Shown here one piece after another: positions 47,352-57,210 of a stretch of DNA of 64,000 nucleotides. The position numbers and the translations under genes are program-made. Source of the DNA: Microbaculum marinum (GTDB taxonomy: Bacteria; Pseudomonadota; Alphaproteobacteria; Rhizobiales; Tepidamorphaceae); the NCBI RefSeq assembly GCF_042646165.1, contig NZ_JBHRTC010000015.1; one strand, written 5' to 3'. The notes beneath the pieces were generated by a model. It saw only the letters and a program-made list of their open reading frames with translations, did not search any database and was not told the origin of the DNA. The first letter of the stretch is position 1. Every line of letters begins with the position of its first letter.

Positions 47352-47849
47352 GTGGCAGCGAAGGCGAAACAGGCGGCGATGCGCGAAATTCACGGAATCG
47401 ACCGTATCGATCGCCGCATCCTCGCCGCCCTGCAGACGGAGGGGCGCATGACGACGCTCGACCTGGCGGAGCGCGTCGGGCTGTCGCCGACGGCGACGGC
47501 CGAACGGGTCAGGCGGCTGACCCGCGACGGAGTCATCCTGGGCTATTCGGCGCGCCTCGACCCGGGGAAGCTGGCGCTCGGCCTGCTGGTCTTCGTCGAG
47601 GTGAAGCTCGACCGGACCACGCCCGACGTGTTCGATACCTTTGCCGCTGCCGTGCGCCGCGCCCCGGAGGTGATGGAGTGCCACATGGTGGCCGGCGGCT
47701 TCGACTACCTGGTCAAGGCGCGCGTCGCCGACATGACCGCCTACCGCCGCTTCCTCGCCGATGTGCTGCTGGCGATGCCGGGGGTGCGCGAGACCCATAC
47801 CTATGCGGTGATGGAGGAGGTGAAGTCCGAGGGGATGCTCCCCATATAA
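47352..47849 (+). CDS. putR: Lrp/AsnC-family regulator, probable PutR activator of putA
   Basis: 165 aa. The N-terminal HTH reads IDRIDRRILAALQTEGRMTT then GLSPTATAERVRRLTRDGVI. The RAM effector domain includes GLLVFVEVKLDRTTP, MECHMVAGGFDYLVKARVAD and VRETHTYAVMEEVK. The gene is divergent from putA across about 66 bp, the classic PutR-PutA arrangement in alphaproteobacteria, where the regulator activates putA in response to proline. GTG 47352 or ATG 47379 could be the start. Confidence 0.93.
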   Translation: MAAKAKQAAMREIHGIDRIDRRILAALQTEGRMTTLDLAERVGLSPTATAERVRRLTRDGVILGYSARLDPGKLALGLLVFVEVKLDRTTPDVFDTFAAAVRRAPEVMECHMVAGGFDYLVKARVADMTAYRRFLADVLLAMPGVRETHTYAVMEEVKSEGMLPI

Positions 47850-47906
47850 AGGAGTGTCGCCGGTGCAACGAAACGCGAGCCTCCGGCTCCGGGCGAAGGA
47901 GATGTC

Positions 47907-48089
47907 ATGACGAAGCAATCGCGAAAGCCGCGGCCGATGTCCGAAGAGGACGACCGGACGAAGCGCAAGGAGCATCTCAACCACCTGCTCGATGAGGGTC
48001 TCGAAGAGACGTTTCCGGCCAGCGATCCGCCTGCCGTCGTCAGCCCGGGGCACGAGATACCGACGGCCGGGCCCGCCCGGAAGAAGTGA
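47907..48089 (+). CDS. Small conserved protein with the ETFPASDPP motif
   Basis: 60 aa, highly charged, no membrane segment. The core HLLDEGLEETFPASDPPAVV is a pattern that recurs in many short alphaproteobacterial proteins of unknown function. AAGGAG 7-8 nt before ATG 47907 is a strong ribosome binding site, supporting translation. It follows putR by 57 bp and converges on the CYTH gene. Confidence 0.8.
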   Translation: MTKQSRKPRPMSEEDDRTKRKEHLNHLLDEGLEETFPASDPPAVVSPGHEIPTAGPARKK

Positions 48090-48100
48090 CGGCTTGAGGG

Positions 48101-48607
48101 CTATCCGCCGCTGCCGAGTATGGCCGCGCGGTCCGCAGGCGCCCAGGCGGAGAACGGCCGGGCGGAAAGGCTCGCATTGTAGAACCTGCGGTCGTCGGTG
48201 ACCTCGGCGCCGATCCAGTCCGGCAGCGCCGGATCGCAGGCCTCGTCCGGCAGTTCGATCTCGGCGATCACGAGTCCCTCGTTGCCGCCGCCGAATTCGT
48301 CCACCGTGAGGTCGCCGTCCGCGCAGGGGATCGCGTGGCGGATCTTCTCGATCATCTCTCCCACCCGCAGCGCCAGCATCGCCTCGGCGTCCGCGACGGG
48401 GATCGAATATTCGAACTCGTCGCGGGACATGCCCTTGCCGGCGGACTTGATGGTCAGGAACGCGTCGCGGTCATCGACGATGCGCACCCGGATCGCGGCG
48501 GCGTCGGTGCTGGCCAGATAGGCCTGGCGCAGGCGCATGCTGGAATGGCCCCCACGCCGCCAGCCGTCGCCGGCAACGAGGAACTTCCGTTCGATTTCCT
48601 TCGCCAT
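48101..48607 (-). CDS. CYTH-domain phosphatase (inorganic triphosphatase-like)
   Basis: 168 aa. The defining N-terminal ExExK motif is present as KEIERKFLV, and basic and acidic tunnel residues follow (RLRQAYL, AIRVRI, FLTIKS, RDEFEYSI, VDEF, EIELP). CYTH enzymes bind triphosphate groups in a tunnel and hydrolyse tripolyphosphate or make cyclic nucleotides; the short form is usually a tripolyphosphatase. Proximity to PPK2 suggests a link to polyphosphate. ATG 48607 places the motif at the N-terminus as expected. Confidence 0.9.
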   Translation of the reverse strand: MAKEIERKFLVAGDGWRRGGHSSMRLRQAYLASTDAAAIRVRIVDDRDAFLTIKSAGKGMSRDEFEYSIPVADAEAMLALRVGEMIEKIRHAIPCADGDLTVDEFGGGNEGLVIAEIELPDEACDPALPDWIGAEVTDDRRFYNASLSARPFSAWAPADRAAILGSGG

Positions 48608-48704
48608 GATCGCTCGCCGTCGCCTCCCGTGCCAGGATCGTCGCGGAATGATTCCACCCGGGGAGGACTTGCTCAAGGCCTCCCGCGCCCCGACGACCGG
48701 ACGG

Positions 48705-49019
48705 TCAGTGGGACAGTTTCATCGTCACGATCCCGGCGACGATCAGCAGGGCCGCCACGACCCGCTGCAGGGTGAGCGCCTCGCCGAGGAACCAGACACC
48801 GGCTGCGAACGCGCCGATCGCGCCGATCCCGGTCCAGACCATGTAGGCGGTGCCGAGCGGCAGGCTGCGCATCGCGATCGCCAGCAGTCCCATCGAACCG
48901 GCCAATGCTGCGAGCGTGATCGCCGTCGGCACGGCACGGGTGAAGCCCTGCGATTCCTTCATCGCAGTCGCCCAGACAACCTCGAGAAGACCGGCAAGAA
49001 ACAAAAAGACCCACGACAT
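48705..49019 (-). CDS. gdx: Guanidinium exporter Gdx (SugE-type small multidrug resistance protein)
   Basis: Four-helix dual-topology proton-coupled exporter of guanidinium, 104 aa. It matches E. coli SugE closely: MSWVFLFLAGLLEVVWATAM with the essential Glu13, then SLPLGTAYMVWTGIGAIGAF. ATG 49019 aligns with the SugE start, so the ATG at 49031 is rejected. Two hairpins with ACGR loops lie just upstream (49034-49082), forming a guanidine-II riboswitch, which supports guanidinium as the substrate. Read leftwards after ppk2. Confidence 0.95.
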   Translation of the reverse strand: MSWVFLFLAGLLEVVWATAMKESQGFTRAVPTAITLAALAGSMGLLAIAMRSLPLGTAYMVWTGIGAIGAFAAGVWFLGEALTLQRVVAALLIVAGIVTMKLSH

Positions 49020-49033
49020 GATGCTCACCATGC

Positions 49034-49082
49034 CCGGGCCGTCCCGGTCGAATTGCCCAATCTGCGGGGGAGGTCGTCCTCC
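49034..49082 (-). promoter_or_regulatory. Guanidine-II (mini-ykkC) riboswitch controlling gdx
   Basis: On the minus strand hairpin 1 is GGAGG-ACGA-CCTCC (49082-49069), hairpin 2 is CCGGG-ACGG-CCCGG (49047-49034), separated by 21 nt. Both have perfect 5-bp GC stems and the ACGR tetraloop that defines this class. Hairpin 2 ends 14 nt before the gdx ATG, overlapping or adjoining the ribosome binding region. In the known class guanidinium pairs the two loops and exposes the ribosome binding site, turning the exporter on. Confidence 0.85.
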
Positions 49083-49143
49083 GGAAGGTCACTTAAACAT
49101 CGCCGCACCGGAATCAAGGGCGCTGCTGCGGCCCCGGACCTGC

Positions 49144-50043
49144 TCAGTCGCCGCGATCGGCGAGGAACGCCGGCGCGGGGAGAACGATCTTCGGATCCGG
49201 TACGCCGACTATCTTTTCGTCCTTCTTCTCGTAGTCGCAATGCGACAGCACGAGGCGCAGGGCGTTCAGGCGGGTCCGCTTCTTGTCGTTGGCGCGGATG
49301 ACGGTCCAGGGGGCGTACTCGGTGTGGGTGCGCGACAGGAGTTCGTCGCGGGCAATCGTGTAGGCGTCGAACTTTTCGATGGCGGCGAGATCGACGTCGG
49401 AGATTTTCCATTGCTTGAGCGGGTCGTGCCGGCGGGCGTGAAACCGCTTCATCTGCATCTCCCGGCCGATGTTCAGCCAGATCTTCATCAGGACGATCCC
49501 GTCGTCCACGAGCATGCGCTCGAACGTCGGCACCACCTGCAGGAACCGTTCCGTCTCCTCCGGCGTGCAGAACCCCATGACCCGCTCGACGCCGGCCCGG
49601 TTGTACCAGGAGCGGTCGAACAGGGCGATGTCGCCCTTTGTCGGAAGCCGGCGAATATAGCGCTGGAAGTACCATTCGCCGGCCTCCCGCTCGTTCGGCT
49701 TCGACAGGGCGACGATCTGTGCATGGCGCGGATTGAGATGGCGCATGAACCGCCGGATCGTGCCGCCCTTGCCGGCGGAGTCGCGGCCCTCGAACAGCAC
49801 CACCAGCCGCATGCCGGCATCGCGGACGTGGGCCTGCAGCTTGAGCAGCTCGATCTGCAGCAGCCGCAGCTCGTCCTCGTAGGCGTGGGAGTCCATCTTG
49901 CTGTCATAGGGATAGTGGCCCGACTGCAGCGCGCCATGGTCGATGCGCTTCGGAAGCTTCGGATCGTCGAGATCGAAGGCCTTGCCGGCCGACTTCCTCG
50001 AACTCTTGCCGCCGGAGGACGGCGTGTCCTTCGATTTTCCCAT
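49144..50043 (-). CDS. ppk2: Polyphosphate kinase 2 family protein
   Basis: Transfers phosphate between polyphosphate and nucleoside di- or monophosphates. 299 aa, single-domain PPK2. Walker A is FEGRDSAGKGGTIRR near residue 85, and the lid/Walker B region is LFDRSWYNRAGVERVMGF. A basic N-terminal tail (KSKDTPSSGGKSSRKSAGK) precedes the core. GGGAGG lies 6 nt before ATG 50043. Whether it favours NDPs (class I) or NMPs is not clear by eye. Divergent from phoR, so it may share Pho control. Confidence 0.93.
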   Translation of the reverse strand: MGKSKDTPSSGGKSSRKSAGKAFDLDDPKLPKRIDHGALQSGHYPYDSKMDSHAYEDELRLLQIELLKLQAHVRDAGMRLVVLFEGRDSAGKGGTIRRFMRHLNPRHAQIVALSKPNEREAGEWYFQRYIRRLPTKGDIALFDRSWYNRAGVERVMGFCTPEETERFLQVVPTFERMLVDDGIVLMKIWLNIGREMQMKRFHARRHDPLKQWKISDVDLAAIEKFDAYTIARDELLSRTHTEYAPWTVIRANDKKRTRLNALRLVLSHCDYEKKDEKIVGVPDPKIVLPAPAFLADRGD

Positions 50044-50212
50044 CTGCGACCTCCCGGCGCCGTGAACCCTTTCCCAGACAGTATCACCGGACACGGCAGT
50101 GTCACGCGGGCATGCCAACGCGCGGGCCCGGCCCGGGAAACCGCAACGAGAGAGTTGGCCTCGGCGGTGCTTGGGGATAAGGGAAGCGCGAACGTCGAGA
50201 TTTCGGGGACCC

Positions 50213-51526
50213 ATGACGCGGACTGAATCAGAGCCGGCCCGGCGCACTCCGACCCGCGCCTCGGCGCTCGTGCGGCGCATCGAGGCCGCGCGCTGGCCGC
50301 TCGCAATCGCTGCTGCGGTCTTCGTCGGCTGCTGGCTGTTTGCGGGCTTGAGCCTTCCGGTCGCGGCGCTCGGCTTCGCCATCGTCGCGATCGTGCTCCT
50401 GCGCCACGGCGATGCCAACGGAAAGCCGGCCGACCGCGCCACCGGCACGGCCGACGTCCTGGACCCGCTTGCCGGATACGCGGCGGTGGCCGACGGCCTG
50501 CCGGATCCGTGCTTCCTGATCGACCGGGCCGGCAACGTCCGCTTCCAGAACACGACGGCGAGCAAGCTGTTCGGCGTCGTCGCGAAGAACCAGCCGATCT
50601 CGTTCGTGCTGCGGGCTCCGGAGGTCGGCGATGCCGTGCAGCGGGCGAGGGCGACCGGTGCCACCGCGACCGTGACGTTCTTCGAGCGGGTGCCGGCGGA
50701 CCGCTGGTTCGAGGCGCGGGTGAGCCCGCTGGGCGACGCCGGCCCGGCCGCCCCGGCGCGACCGGCCGTCTACCTGGTCCTGCTGCGCGACCTCACCGAG
50801 GCCCAGCGCGTCGAGCGCATGCGGGTCGATTTCGTCGCCAATGCGAGCCACGAACTGCGGACGCCGCTCGCCTCCGTCACCGGCTTCATCGAGACCCTGC
50901 AGGGCCCGGCCCGCAACGACGCCGACGCGCGCGAGCGGTTCCTGGAAATCATGGCCGTGCAGGCGCGGCGCATGTCGCGGCTGATCGACGACCTGATGTC
51001 GCTGAGCCGCATCGAGCTGAAGGCGCATGTGCGCCCGGAGACGGTGGTGGACGTCGCGCCGATCCTGGAGCACGTCGCCGACGCCATGCATCCGCTCGCC
51101 ATCGAGAGCGGCGTCGAGCTGAAGCTCGACATCCGCGACCGGCCGCTGTCGGTGGTCGGCGATCGGGACGAACTGGCGCAGGTCTTCCAGAACCTCGTCC
51201 ATAACGCCATCAAGTACGGCCAGTCGGGCGGCCGGGTCGACGTGACCGCCGTGTCGGTGCAGCGCGGCGCCGGCAAGCCGGCGCGCGCCTCGGTCACGGT
51301 GCGCGACTACGGGCCGGGAATAGCCGCCGAACACCTTCCGCGGCTCACCGAGCGCTTCTATCGCGTCGACACCGCCTCGAGCCGCGAAAAGGGCGGAACC
51401 GGCCTCGGACTGGCGATCGTCAAGCACATCCTGAACCGTCACCACGGCCAGCTCCTGATCGACAGCAAGCCCGGGGAGGGGGCGGAATTCAAGGTGCTGC
51501 TGGACGGCGCGGAAAATGTGACGTGA
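50213..51526 (+). CDS. phoR: Phosphate regulon sensor histidine kinase PhoR
   Basis: 437 aa. Two N-terminal membrane helices (about residues 22-62), a PAS-like region (about 85-200), then the HisKA phosphoacceptor site in VANASHELRTPLASV and an HATPase domain with NLVHNAIKYG, DYGPGIA and GGTGLGLAIV. It autophosphorylates and phosphorylates PhoB under phosphate limitation, restrained by PstSCAB and PhoU. ATG 50213 gives a normal N-terminus. It heads a phoR-pstSCAB-phoU-phoB series, with a 202-bp gap before pstS. Confidence 0.94.
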   Translation: MTRTESEPARRTPTRASALVRRIEAARWPLAIAAAVFVGCWLFAGLSLPVAALGFAIVAIVLLRHGDANGKPADRATGTADVLDPLAGYAAVADGLPDPCFLIDRAGNVRFQNTTASKLFGVVAKNQPISFVLRAPEVGDAVQRARATGATATVTFFERVPADRWFEARVSPLGDAGPAAPARPAVYLVLLRDLTEAQRVERMRVDFVANASHELRTPLASVTGFIETLQGPARNDADARERFLEIMAVQARRMSRLIDDLMSLSRIELKAHVRPETVVDVAPILEHVADAMHPLAIESGVELKLDIRDRPLSVVGDRDELAQVFQNLVHNAIKYGQSGGRVDVTAVSVQRGAGKPARASVTVRDYGPGIAAEHLPRLTERFYRVDTASSREKGGTGLGLAIVKHILNRHHGQLLIDSKPGEGAEFKVLLDGAENVT

Positions 51527-51581
51527 TTCCGTCGTCCACAGTCGTGCGGATGAGATTCCATAACAAAAACAACATATTATC

Positions 51582-51610
51582 TTGTCATCAATACGTTACA
51601 GGCCTGTCGT
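51582..51610 (+). promoter_or_regulatory. Candidate Pho box upstream of pstS
   Basis: TTGTCAT (51582) and CTGTCGT (51604) are 22 bp apart, two turns of the 11-bp Pho-box period, with a weak middle copy (ACGTTAC, 51593). These resemble the CTGTCAT half-site bound by PhoB. The region just upstream is AT-rich. The site lies about 120 bp before the pstS start. Confidence 0.5.
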
Positions 51611-51728
51611 AGAAGGATCGCACGAGGCCCATAGAGTCGCGGCGGGATGTGGCCCGGGCAAACGCTTCGGTCCGAACCGACGCGTATCGAACCGCGTACT
51701 CAATCCGATCCTGACAGGGAGCAATCAC

Positions 51729-52766
51729 GTGAAATATTCCACATTCGCCAGCGTTGCCGCGATCGCGGTAGCGGGGGCCATCGCCGCTTCGCCGGCCGCC
51801 GCCCGCGATCAGATCCGCATCGTCGGGTCGTCGACCGTGTTTCCGTTCACGCAGGCCGTTGCCGAAGAATTCGCCAACGCCACCGGCAATCCGGCCCCGG
51901 TCGTCGAGTCGACCGGCACCGGCGGCGGCATGAAGATCTTCTGCGGCGGCGTCGGCCCGGATTTCGCGGACATCACCGGCGCCTCGCGTGCCATGAAGGA
52001 ATCCGAATACAAGGCCTGCCAGGACGCCGGCGTGGACAGCATCACCGAAGTCCTGATCGGCTATGACGGCATCGCCTTCGCCTCGTCGCGCGAAGGCACC
52101 ACGATGGACATCACCCGGCCGCAGCTGTTCCAGGCTCTCGCCGCCGAGGTCGAGGTGGACGGCGAGATCGTCGCCAATCCGTACAAGAAGTGGTCGGAAA
52201 TCGATCCCTCGCTGCCCGACGCCGAGATCACCGTTTTCGGCCCGCCGCCCACCTCCGGCACCCGTGACGCCTGGGTCGAGCTGGTCATGGAAGAGGGCTG
52301 CGCGTCCTTCCCGGCGATCGAGGCTCTCGAGGACGACAAGAAGGACGAAGTCTGCAAGCGGATGCGCCAGGACGGTCCGTTCGTCGAGGCCGGCGAGAAC
52401 GACAACCTGATCGTCCAGCGGCTGAACGCCGACCACAACGCCTTCGGCATCTTCGGCTTCTCGTTCCTGTACGAGAACCAGGACACGCTGGAAGGCGAGA
52501 AGATCGACGGCGTCGCGCCCTCGACCGAGACCATCGCCGACGGCTCCTATCCGGTGTCGCGCCCGCTGTTCTTCTACGTCAAGAACGCGCACCGCGGCGT
52601 CGTCCCGGGCCTGGAGGAATTCGTGACCGAATACGTCTCCGAGGCCTCGATGGGCGAAGGCGGCTACCTCTCCGAGCGCGGCCTCATCCCGCTGTCGGAG
52701 GAAGAGCGCACGAAGACCCGCGAAGCCACCGAAGCCGGCACGCCGATGAGCCGCTTCGGCAGCTGA
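51729..52766 (+). CDS. pstS: Phosphate ABC transporter substrate-binding protein PstS
   Basis: Periplasmic phosphate receptor, 345 aa. Signal peptide (KYSTFASVAAIAVAGAIAAS, cleaved near AAA-RD), then IRIVGSSTVFPFTQAVAEEF and FGPPPTSGTRDAWVELV, whose Ser/Thr/Arg residues bind phosphate. GTG 51729 is chosen because AGGGAG lies 8 nt upstream and the frame upstream of it is promoter and Pho-box sequence. Confidence 0.95.
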   Translation: MKYSTFASVAAIAVAGAIAASPAAARDQIRIVGSSTVFPFTQAVAEEFANATGNPAPVVESTGTGGGMKIFCGGVGPDFADITGASRAMKESEYKACQDAGVDSITEVLIGYDGIAFASSREGTTMDITRPQLFQALAAEVEVDGEIVANPYKKWSEIDPSLPDAEITVFGPPPTSGTRDAWVELVMEEGCASFPAIEALEDDKKDEVCKRMRQDGPFVEAGENDNLIVQRLNADHNAFGIFGFSFLYENQDTLEGEKIDGVAPSTETIADGSYPVSRPLFFYVKNAHRGVVPGLEEFVTEYVSEASMGEGGYLSERGLIPLSEEERTKTREATEAGTPMSRFGS

Positions 52767-52878
52767 TCGCAGAGGCTACCGGTTCTCGCGCCGCCCGGCA
52801 GCGGGCGGCGCGAGGCCGTTTCCCCGTTTCCCGCGCCGGTCCGTTTGTCGCCGGTGCCGACTCCCAGGGAGAGCCGTC

Positions 52879-54258
52879 GTGGCCGGGTACGCACTTCTCC
52901 TGATCGTCATCGTTTCAGTCGTCGGATACTTCATTGGCCAGACGGCGGGCAGGCGCTATGTCGCCACCGACGGCCGCCACGTTCATTCGCTGCCCGGCTA
53001 TCACGGCGCCTTCGTCGCCGTCTGGGTAGGCGTTCCGGCGTTCGTTCTCGTCCTGCTCTGGCTGTTCCTGCAGGGCCCCGTCATAGATCACATGCTGCTG
53101 TCCAGCCTGCCGGCCGGCTATCTCGACGGTGACAGCGCCTCGCGCACGAGCCTCGTCCTCTCCGAGATCAAGAACGTCGCCGCCGGGCGCATCTTCGCCG
53201 AGCCGACGCCAGACATCACGCGGGCAGCGGAGATGTACAACCGATGGGAGGCGATCGCGCGCTGGGCGATGCTCGTCGTGACGCTGGCGCTGATGATCAT
53301 CGCGCTGGTCGTGGCGCGCGGCCGGCTGGCCGTCCGGTTCCGGGCCCGCAACAACTTCGAGACGGTGCTGTCGGGCCTGATGATCTTCTGCTCGCTGGTG
53401 GCGATCCTGACGACCGTGGGCATCGTCGCCTCTCTGGTCTTCGAGGCCTGGGAATTCTTCAAGCGCGTTCCCCTGCACGAGTTCCTGTTCGGCCTGAGCT
53501 GGGAGCCGCAGATCGCGCTGCGCGCCGACCAGGTCGCCGGGAAGGGCGCGTTCGGCGCGATTCCGGTGTTCACCGGCACGCTGCTGATCGCCTTCATCGC
53601 CATGCTCGTGGCGACGCCCATCGGCATCTACACGGCGATCTACCTCGTCGAATACGCCAACGACCGCGTCCGCACGGTGGTCAAGCCGGTGATGGAACTG
53701 CTGGCCGGCATCCCGACCGTCGTCTACGGCTTCTTCGCGGTGCTGATCGTCGCCCCGGCCGTGCGCGAGACCGGCTCGGTAATGGGCATCGCCATATCGC
53801 CGAACAGCGCGCTGGCGGCCGGCGCGGTGATGGGCATCATGATCATCCCGTTCATCTCGTCGCTGTCGGACGATGCACTCAAGGCGGTGCCGCGCACCAT
53901 GCGCGACGGCTCGCTGGCGCTCGGTGCGACGCGCGCCGAGACCATGGTCAAGGTCATGCTCCCGGCGGCACTGCCGGGCATCATGGGCGGCGTGCTGCTG
54001 GCGCTGAGCCGCGCCATCGGCGAGACCATGATCGTGGTGATGGCGGCGGGACTGATCGCCACGCTGACGTTCAACCCGATCGACTCGGTGACCACGGTGA
54101 CCGTGCAGATCGTCACCCTGCTGATCGGCGACACCGAATTCGACAGTCCAAAGACCCTGGCCGCCTTCGCGCTCGGCCTGGTCCTGTTCGTCGTCACGCT
54201 TTGCCTCAACATCATCGCCTTGCGGATCGTCCAGAAATACCGGGAGCAGTACGAATGA
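52879..54258 (+). CDS. pstC: Phosphate ABC transporter permease PstC
   Basis: 459 aa, longer than E. coli PstC (319 aa) because of an extra N-terminal membrane section (about residues 1-165), a form common in Rhizobiales. The core permease has GIYTAIYLVEYA, ELLAGIPTVVYGFFA and the EAA-like loop DGSLALGATRAETMVKVMLP. GTG 52879 follows CAGGGAGAG. The stop overlaps the pstA ATG. Confidence 0.94.
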   Translation: MAGYALLLIVIVSVVGYFIGQTAGRRYVATDGRHVHSLPGYHGAFVAVWVGVPAFVLVLLWLFLQGPVIDHMLLSSLPAGYLDGDSASRTSLVLSEIKNVAAGRIFAEPTPDITRAAEMYNRWEAIARWAMLVVTLALMIIALVVARGRLAVRFRARNNFETVLSGLMIFCSLVAILTTVGIVASLVFEAWEFFKRVPLHEFLFGLSWEPQIALRADQVAGKGAFGAIPVFTGTLLIAFIAMLVATPIGIYTAIYLVEYANDRVRTVVKPVMELLAGIPTVVYGFFAVLIVAPAVRETGSVMGIAISPNSALAAGAVMGIMIIPFISSLSDDALKAVPRTMRDGSLALGATRAETMVKVMLPAALPGIMGGVLLALSRAIGETMIVVMAAGLIATLTFNPIDSVTTVTVQIVTLLIGDTEFDSPKTLAAFALGLVLFVVTLCLNIIALRIVQKYREQYE

Positions 54259-55547
54259 GCACCGCTGACGCATCCCTGCCGGCCAAGTTCGACTGGTCCA
54301 GCGAAGCCGCGGCCGCGAGGCGCAGGCGCCGCCACATGGCCGACCGCCGGCTGCGCCTGCTGGGCATCGGCGCGATCTGCATCGCGGTCGGGCTGCTCGG
54401 CATCCTGATCGTCTCGCTGGTCGCCAACGGCTACCGCTCCTTCGTCCAGACGATGGTGACGGTGCCGGTCTACGTCGATCCGCAATATGTCAGCGAGGAC
54501 GATCCCTCCAAGGGCAACTACCGGGCGATCGTCAAGGACACGCTTGCGCAACTTTTCCCGGAGGTCACCGATCCGCGCCAGCAGCGCGACCTCGGCCAGC
54601 TCCTGACCAACAACACCCAGTACATGATCCGCGACCGCGTCGTCGCCGATCCCGCCCTGATCGGCACGACGTTCGACATCACGGTGCCGGTCTCCGATCC
54701 CTTCGACCAGCTGGAGAAGGGCGTGCTCAGCCGCGACCTCCCGGAGGATCAGCGCAAGATCGACGACCAGCAGATCGGCTGGTACGACCAGCTCGTGGAG
54801 GAAGGGCGGATCTCGACGCCGTTCAACTGGGGCCTGTTCTTCAACTCAGACAGCCGGTTCCCCGAGCTCGCCGGTCTGGCCGGCGCCATCGTCGGATCGT
54901 TCTACGCCCTGCTGGTCTGCTTCCTGATCTCGTTCCCCGTCGGCATCGCGGCGGCGGTCTATCTCGAGGAGTTCGCGCCGAAGAACCGGTGGACCGACCT
55001 GGTCGAGGTCAACATCAACAACCTGGCCGCCGTGCCGTCCATCGTGTTCGGGCTGCTGGGCCTGGCCGTCTTCCTCAACTTCTTCGGCCTGCCGCGATCA
55101 GCGCCGCTGGTCGGCGGCATGGTGCTGTCGCTGATGACGCTGCCCACCATCATCATCGTGACGCGGGCGTCGCTGAAGGCGGTGCCGCCGTCGATCCGCG
55201 AGGCCGGGCTCGGCATGGGCGCCTCCCGGCACCAGGTGGTCATGCATCACGTCCTGCCGCTGGCGCTGCCGGGCATCCTGACCGGCACGATCATCGGCCT
55301 CGCCCAGGCGCTGGGCGAAACCGCGCCGCTGCTGCTGATCGGCATGAACGCCTTCATCACCTCGCCGCCCGGCGGCCTGCTCGATGCGTCGACCGCCCTG
55401 CCGACGCAGATCTTCATCTGGGCCGACAGTCCCGAGCGCGGCTTCGTCGACAGGACGTCGGCCGCGATCCTGGTGCTGCTGGGCTTCCTCATCATCATGA
55501 ACGGTATCGCCATCTTCCTGCGTCAGCGCCTCGAGCGGACGTGGTAA
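54255..55547 (+). CDS. pstA: Phosphate ABC transporter permease PstA
   Basis: 430 aa. After one membrane helix there is a long periplasmic insertion (about residues 60-205), then the permease core with GIAAAVYLEEFAPKNRWTDL, NLAAVPSIVFGLLG and EAGLGMGASRHQVVMHHVLP. Partner of PstC. ATG 54255 is in an ATGA overlap with the pstC stop. Confidence 0.94.
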   Translation: MSTADASLPAKFDWSSEAAAARRRRRHMADRRLRLLGIGAICIAVGLLGILIVSLVANGYRSFVQTMVTVPVYVDPQYVSEDDPSKGNYRAIVKDTLAQLFPEVTDPRQQRDLGQLLTNNTQYMIRDRVVADPALIGTTFDITVPVSDPFDQLEKGVLSRDLPEDQRKIDDQQIGWYDQLVEEGRISTPFNWGLFFNSDSRFPELAGLAGAIVGSFYALLVCFLISFPVGIAAAVYLEEFAPKNRWTDLVEVNINNLAAVPSIVFGLLGLAVFLNFFGLPRSAPLVGGMVLSLMTLPTIIIVTRASLKAVPPSIREAGLGMGASRHQVVMHHVLPLALPGILTGTIIGLAQALGETAPLLLIGMNAFITSPPGGLLDASTALPTQIFIWADSPERGFVDRTSAAILVLLGFLIIMNGIAIFLRQRLERTW

Positions 55548-55560
55548 CGGGAGCAACGAC

Positions 55561-56388
<828 letters not shown>

Positions 56389-56433
56389 TCGCACGTACGT
56401 GAGGACAAGCCTCCGCGGACCGAGGAAACGGAC

Positions 56434-57156
56434 ATGACGGAACACATCGTTACTTCCTACGACGACGAACTGAAGGCGCTCGCCATCATGATCACGCGCA
56501 TGGGCGGCCATGCGGAGAAGGTCCTGACGGACGCGACCCAGGCGCTCAACCGCCACGACGAAGAGCTGGCGATGCGCACGATCAACGCCGACGAGGAGAT
56601 CGACCGGCTCGAACACGAGATCGAGGAACTGGCGATCCTGATGATCGCCAAGCGCCAGCCGATGGCGGCCGACCTGCGCGAGGTCATCGCGGCGATCAAG
56701 ATCTCGTCCGACCTGGAACGCATCGGCGACCTGGCGAAGAACATCGCCAAGCGGGCGGTGGCGATCCAGTCGGAGACCGGCGCCGTCAAGGCGGCGCTCG
56801 GCATCGACCGCATGAGCCGGATCGCGTCGCGCCAGCTCAAGGACGTCCTCGACAGCTACACGCAGCGCGACGTCGACAAGGCCATGGACGTCTGGCATCG
56901 CGATTCCGAGCTCGACGCCATGTACACGTCGATCTTCCGCGAGCTGCTGACCTACATGATGGAAGACACGCGCAACATCACGTTCTCGACGCATCTGCTG
57001 TTCGCCGCCAAGAACATCGAGCGCATCGGCGACCACGCCACCAACATCGCCGAAACGATCTACTATCTCTCCACCGGCGCACCGCTGCGCGAGGCGCGTC
57101 CGAAGAAGGACGCCTCGAGCTTCACGCCGGCCGACTATCCGCAAACCGATGACTGA
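56434..57156 (+). CDS. phoU: Phosphate signalling regulator PhoU
   Basis: 240 aa, all-helical, made of two similar three-helix bundles. Metal-cluster motifs appear twice: EEIDRLEHEIEELAI with DLERIGDLAKNIAKRA, and later NIERIGDHATNIAETIYYL. It mediates inhibition of PhoR by the Pst transporter when phosphate is ample. GAGGAAAC lies upstream of ATG 56434. Confidence 0.95.
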   Translation: MTEHIVTSYDDELKALAIMITRMGGHAEKVLTDATQALNRHDEELAMRTINADEEIDRLEHEIEELAILMIAKRQPMAADLREVIAAIKISSDLERIGDLAKNIAKRAVAIQSETGAVKAALGIDRMSRIASRQLKDVLDSYTQRDVDKAMDVWHRDSELDAMYTSIFRELLTYMMEDTRNITFSTHLLFAAKNIERIGDHATNIAETIYYLSTGAPLREARPKKDASSFTPADYPQTDD

Positions 57157-57210
57157 TCGCAGGAAGACGAACGACTTCGAGACGATGACCAATCACGGGA
57201 TTCAGGGGCA

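Noticed and set aside
50044..50212. Pho box in the ppk2-phoR divergent gap
   Set aside because: CAGTGTCAC-like fragments occur but lack the 11-bp spaced repeat needed for a Pho box.
53244..54254. Plus-strand extension of pstA through pstC
   Set aside because: Same situation: out-of-frame reading through pstC; the ATGA overlap fixes the pstA start at 54255.
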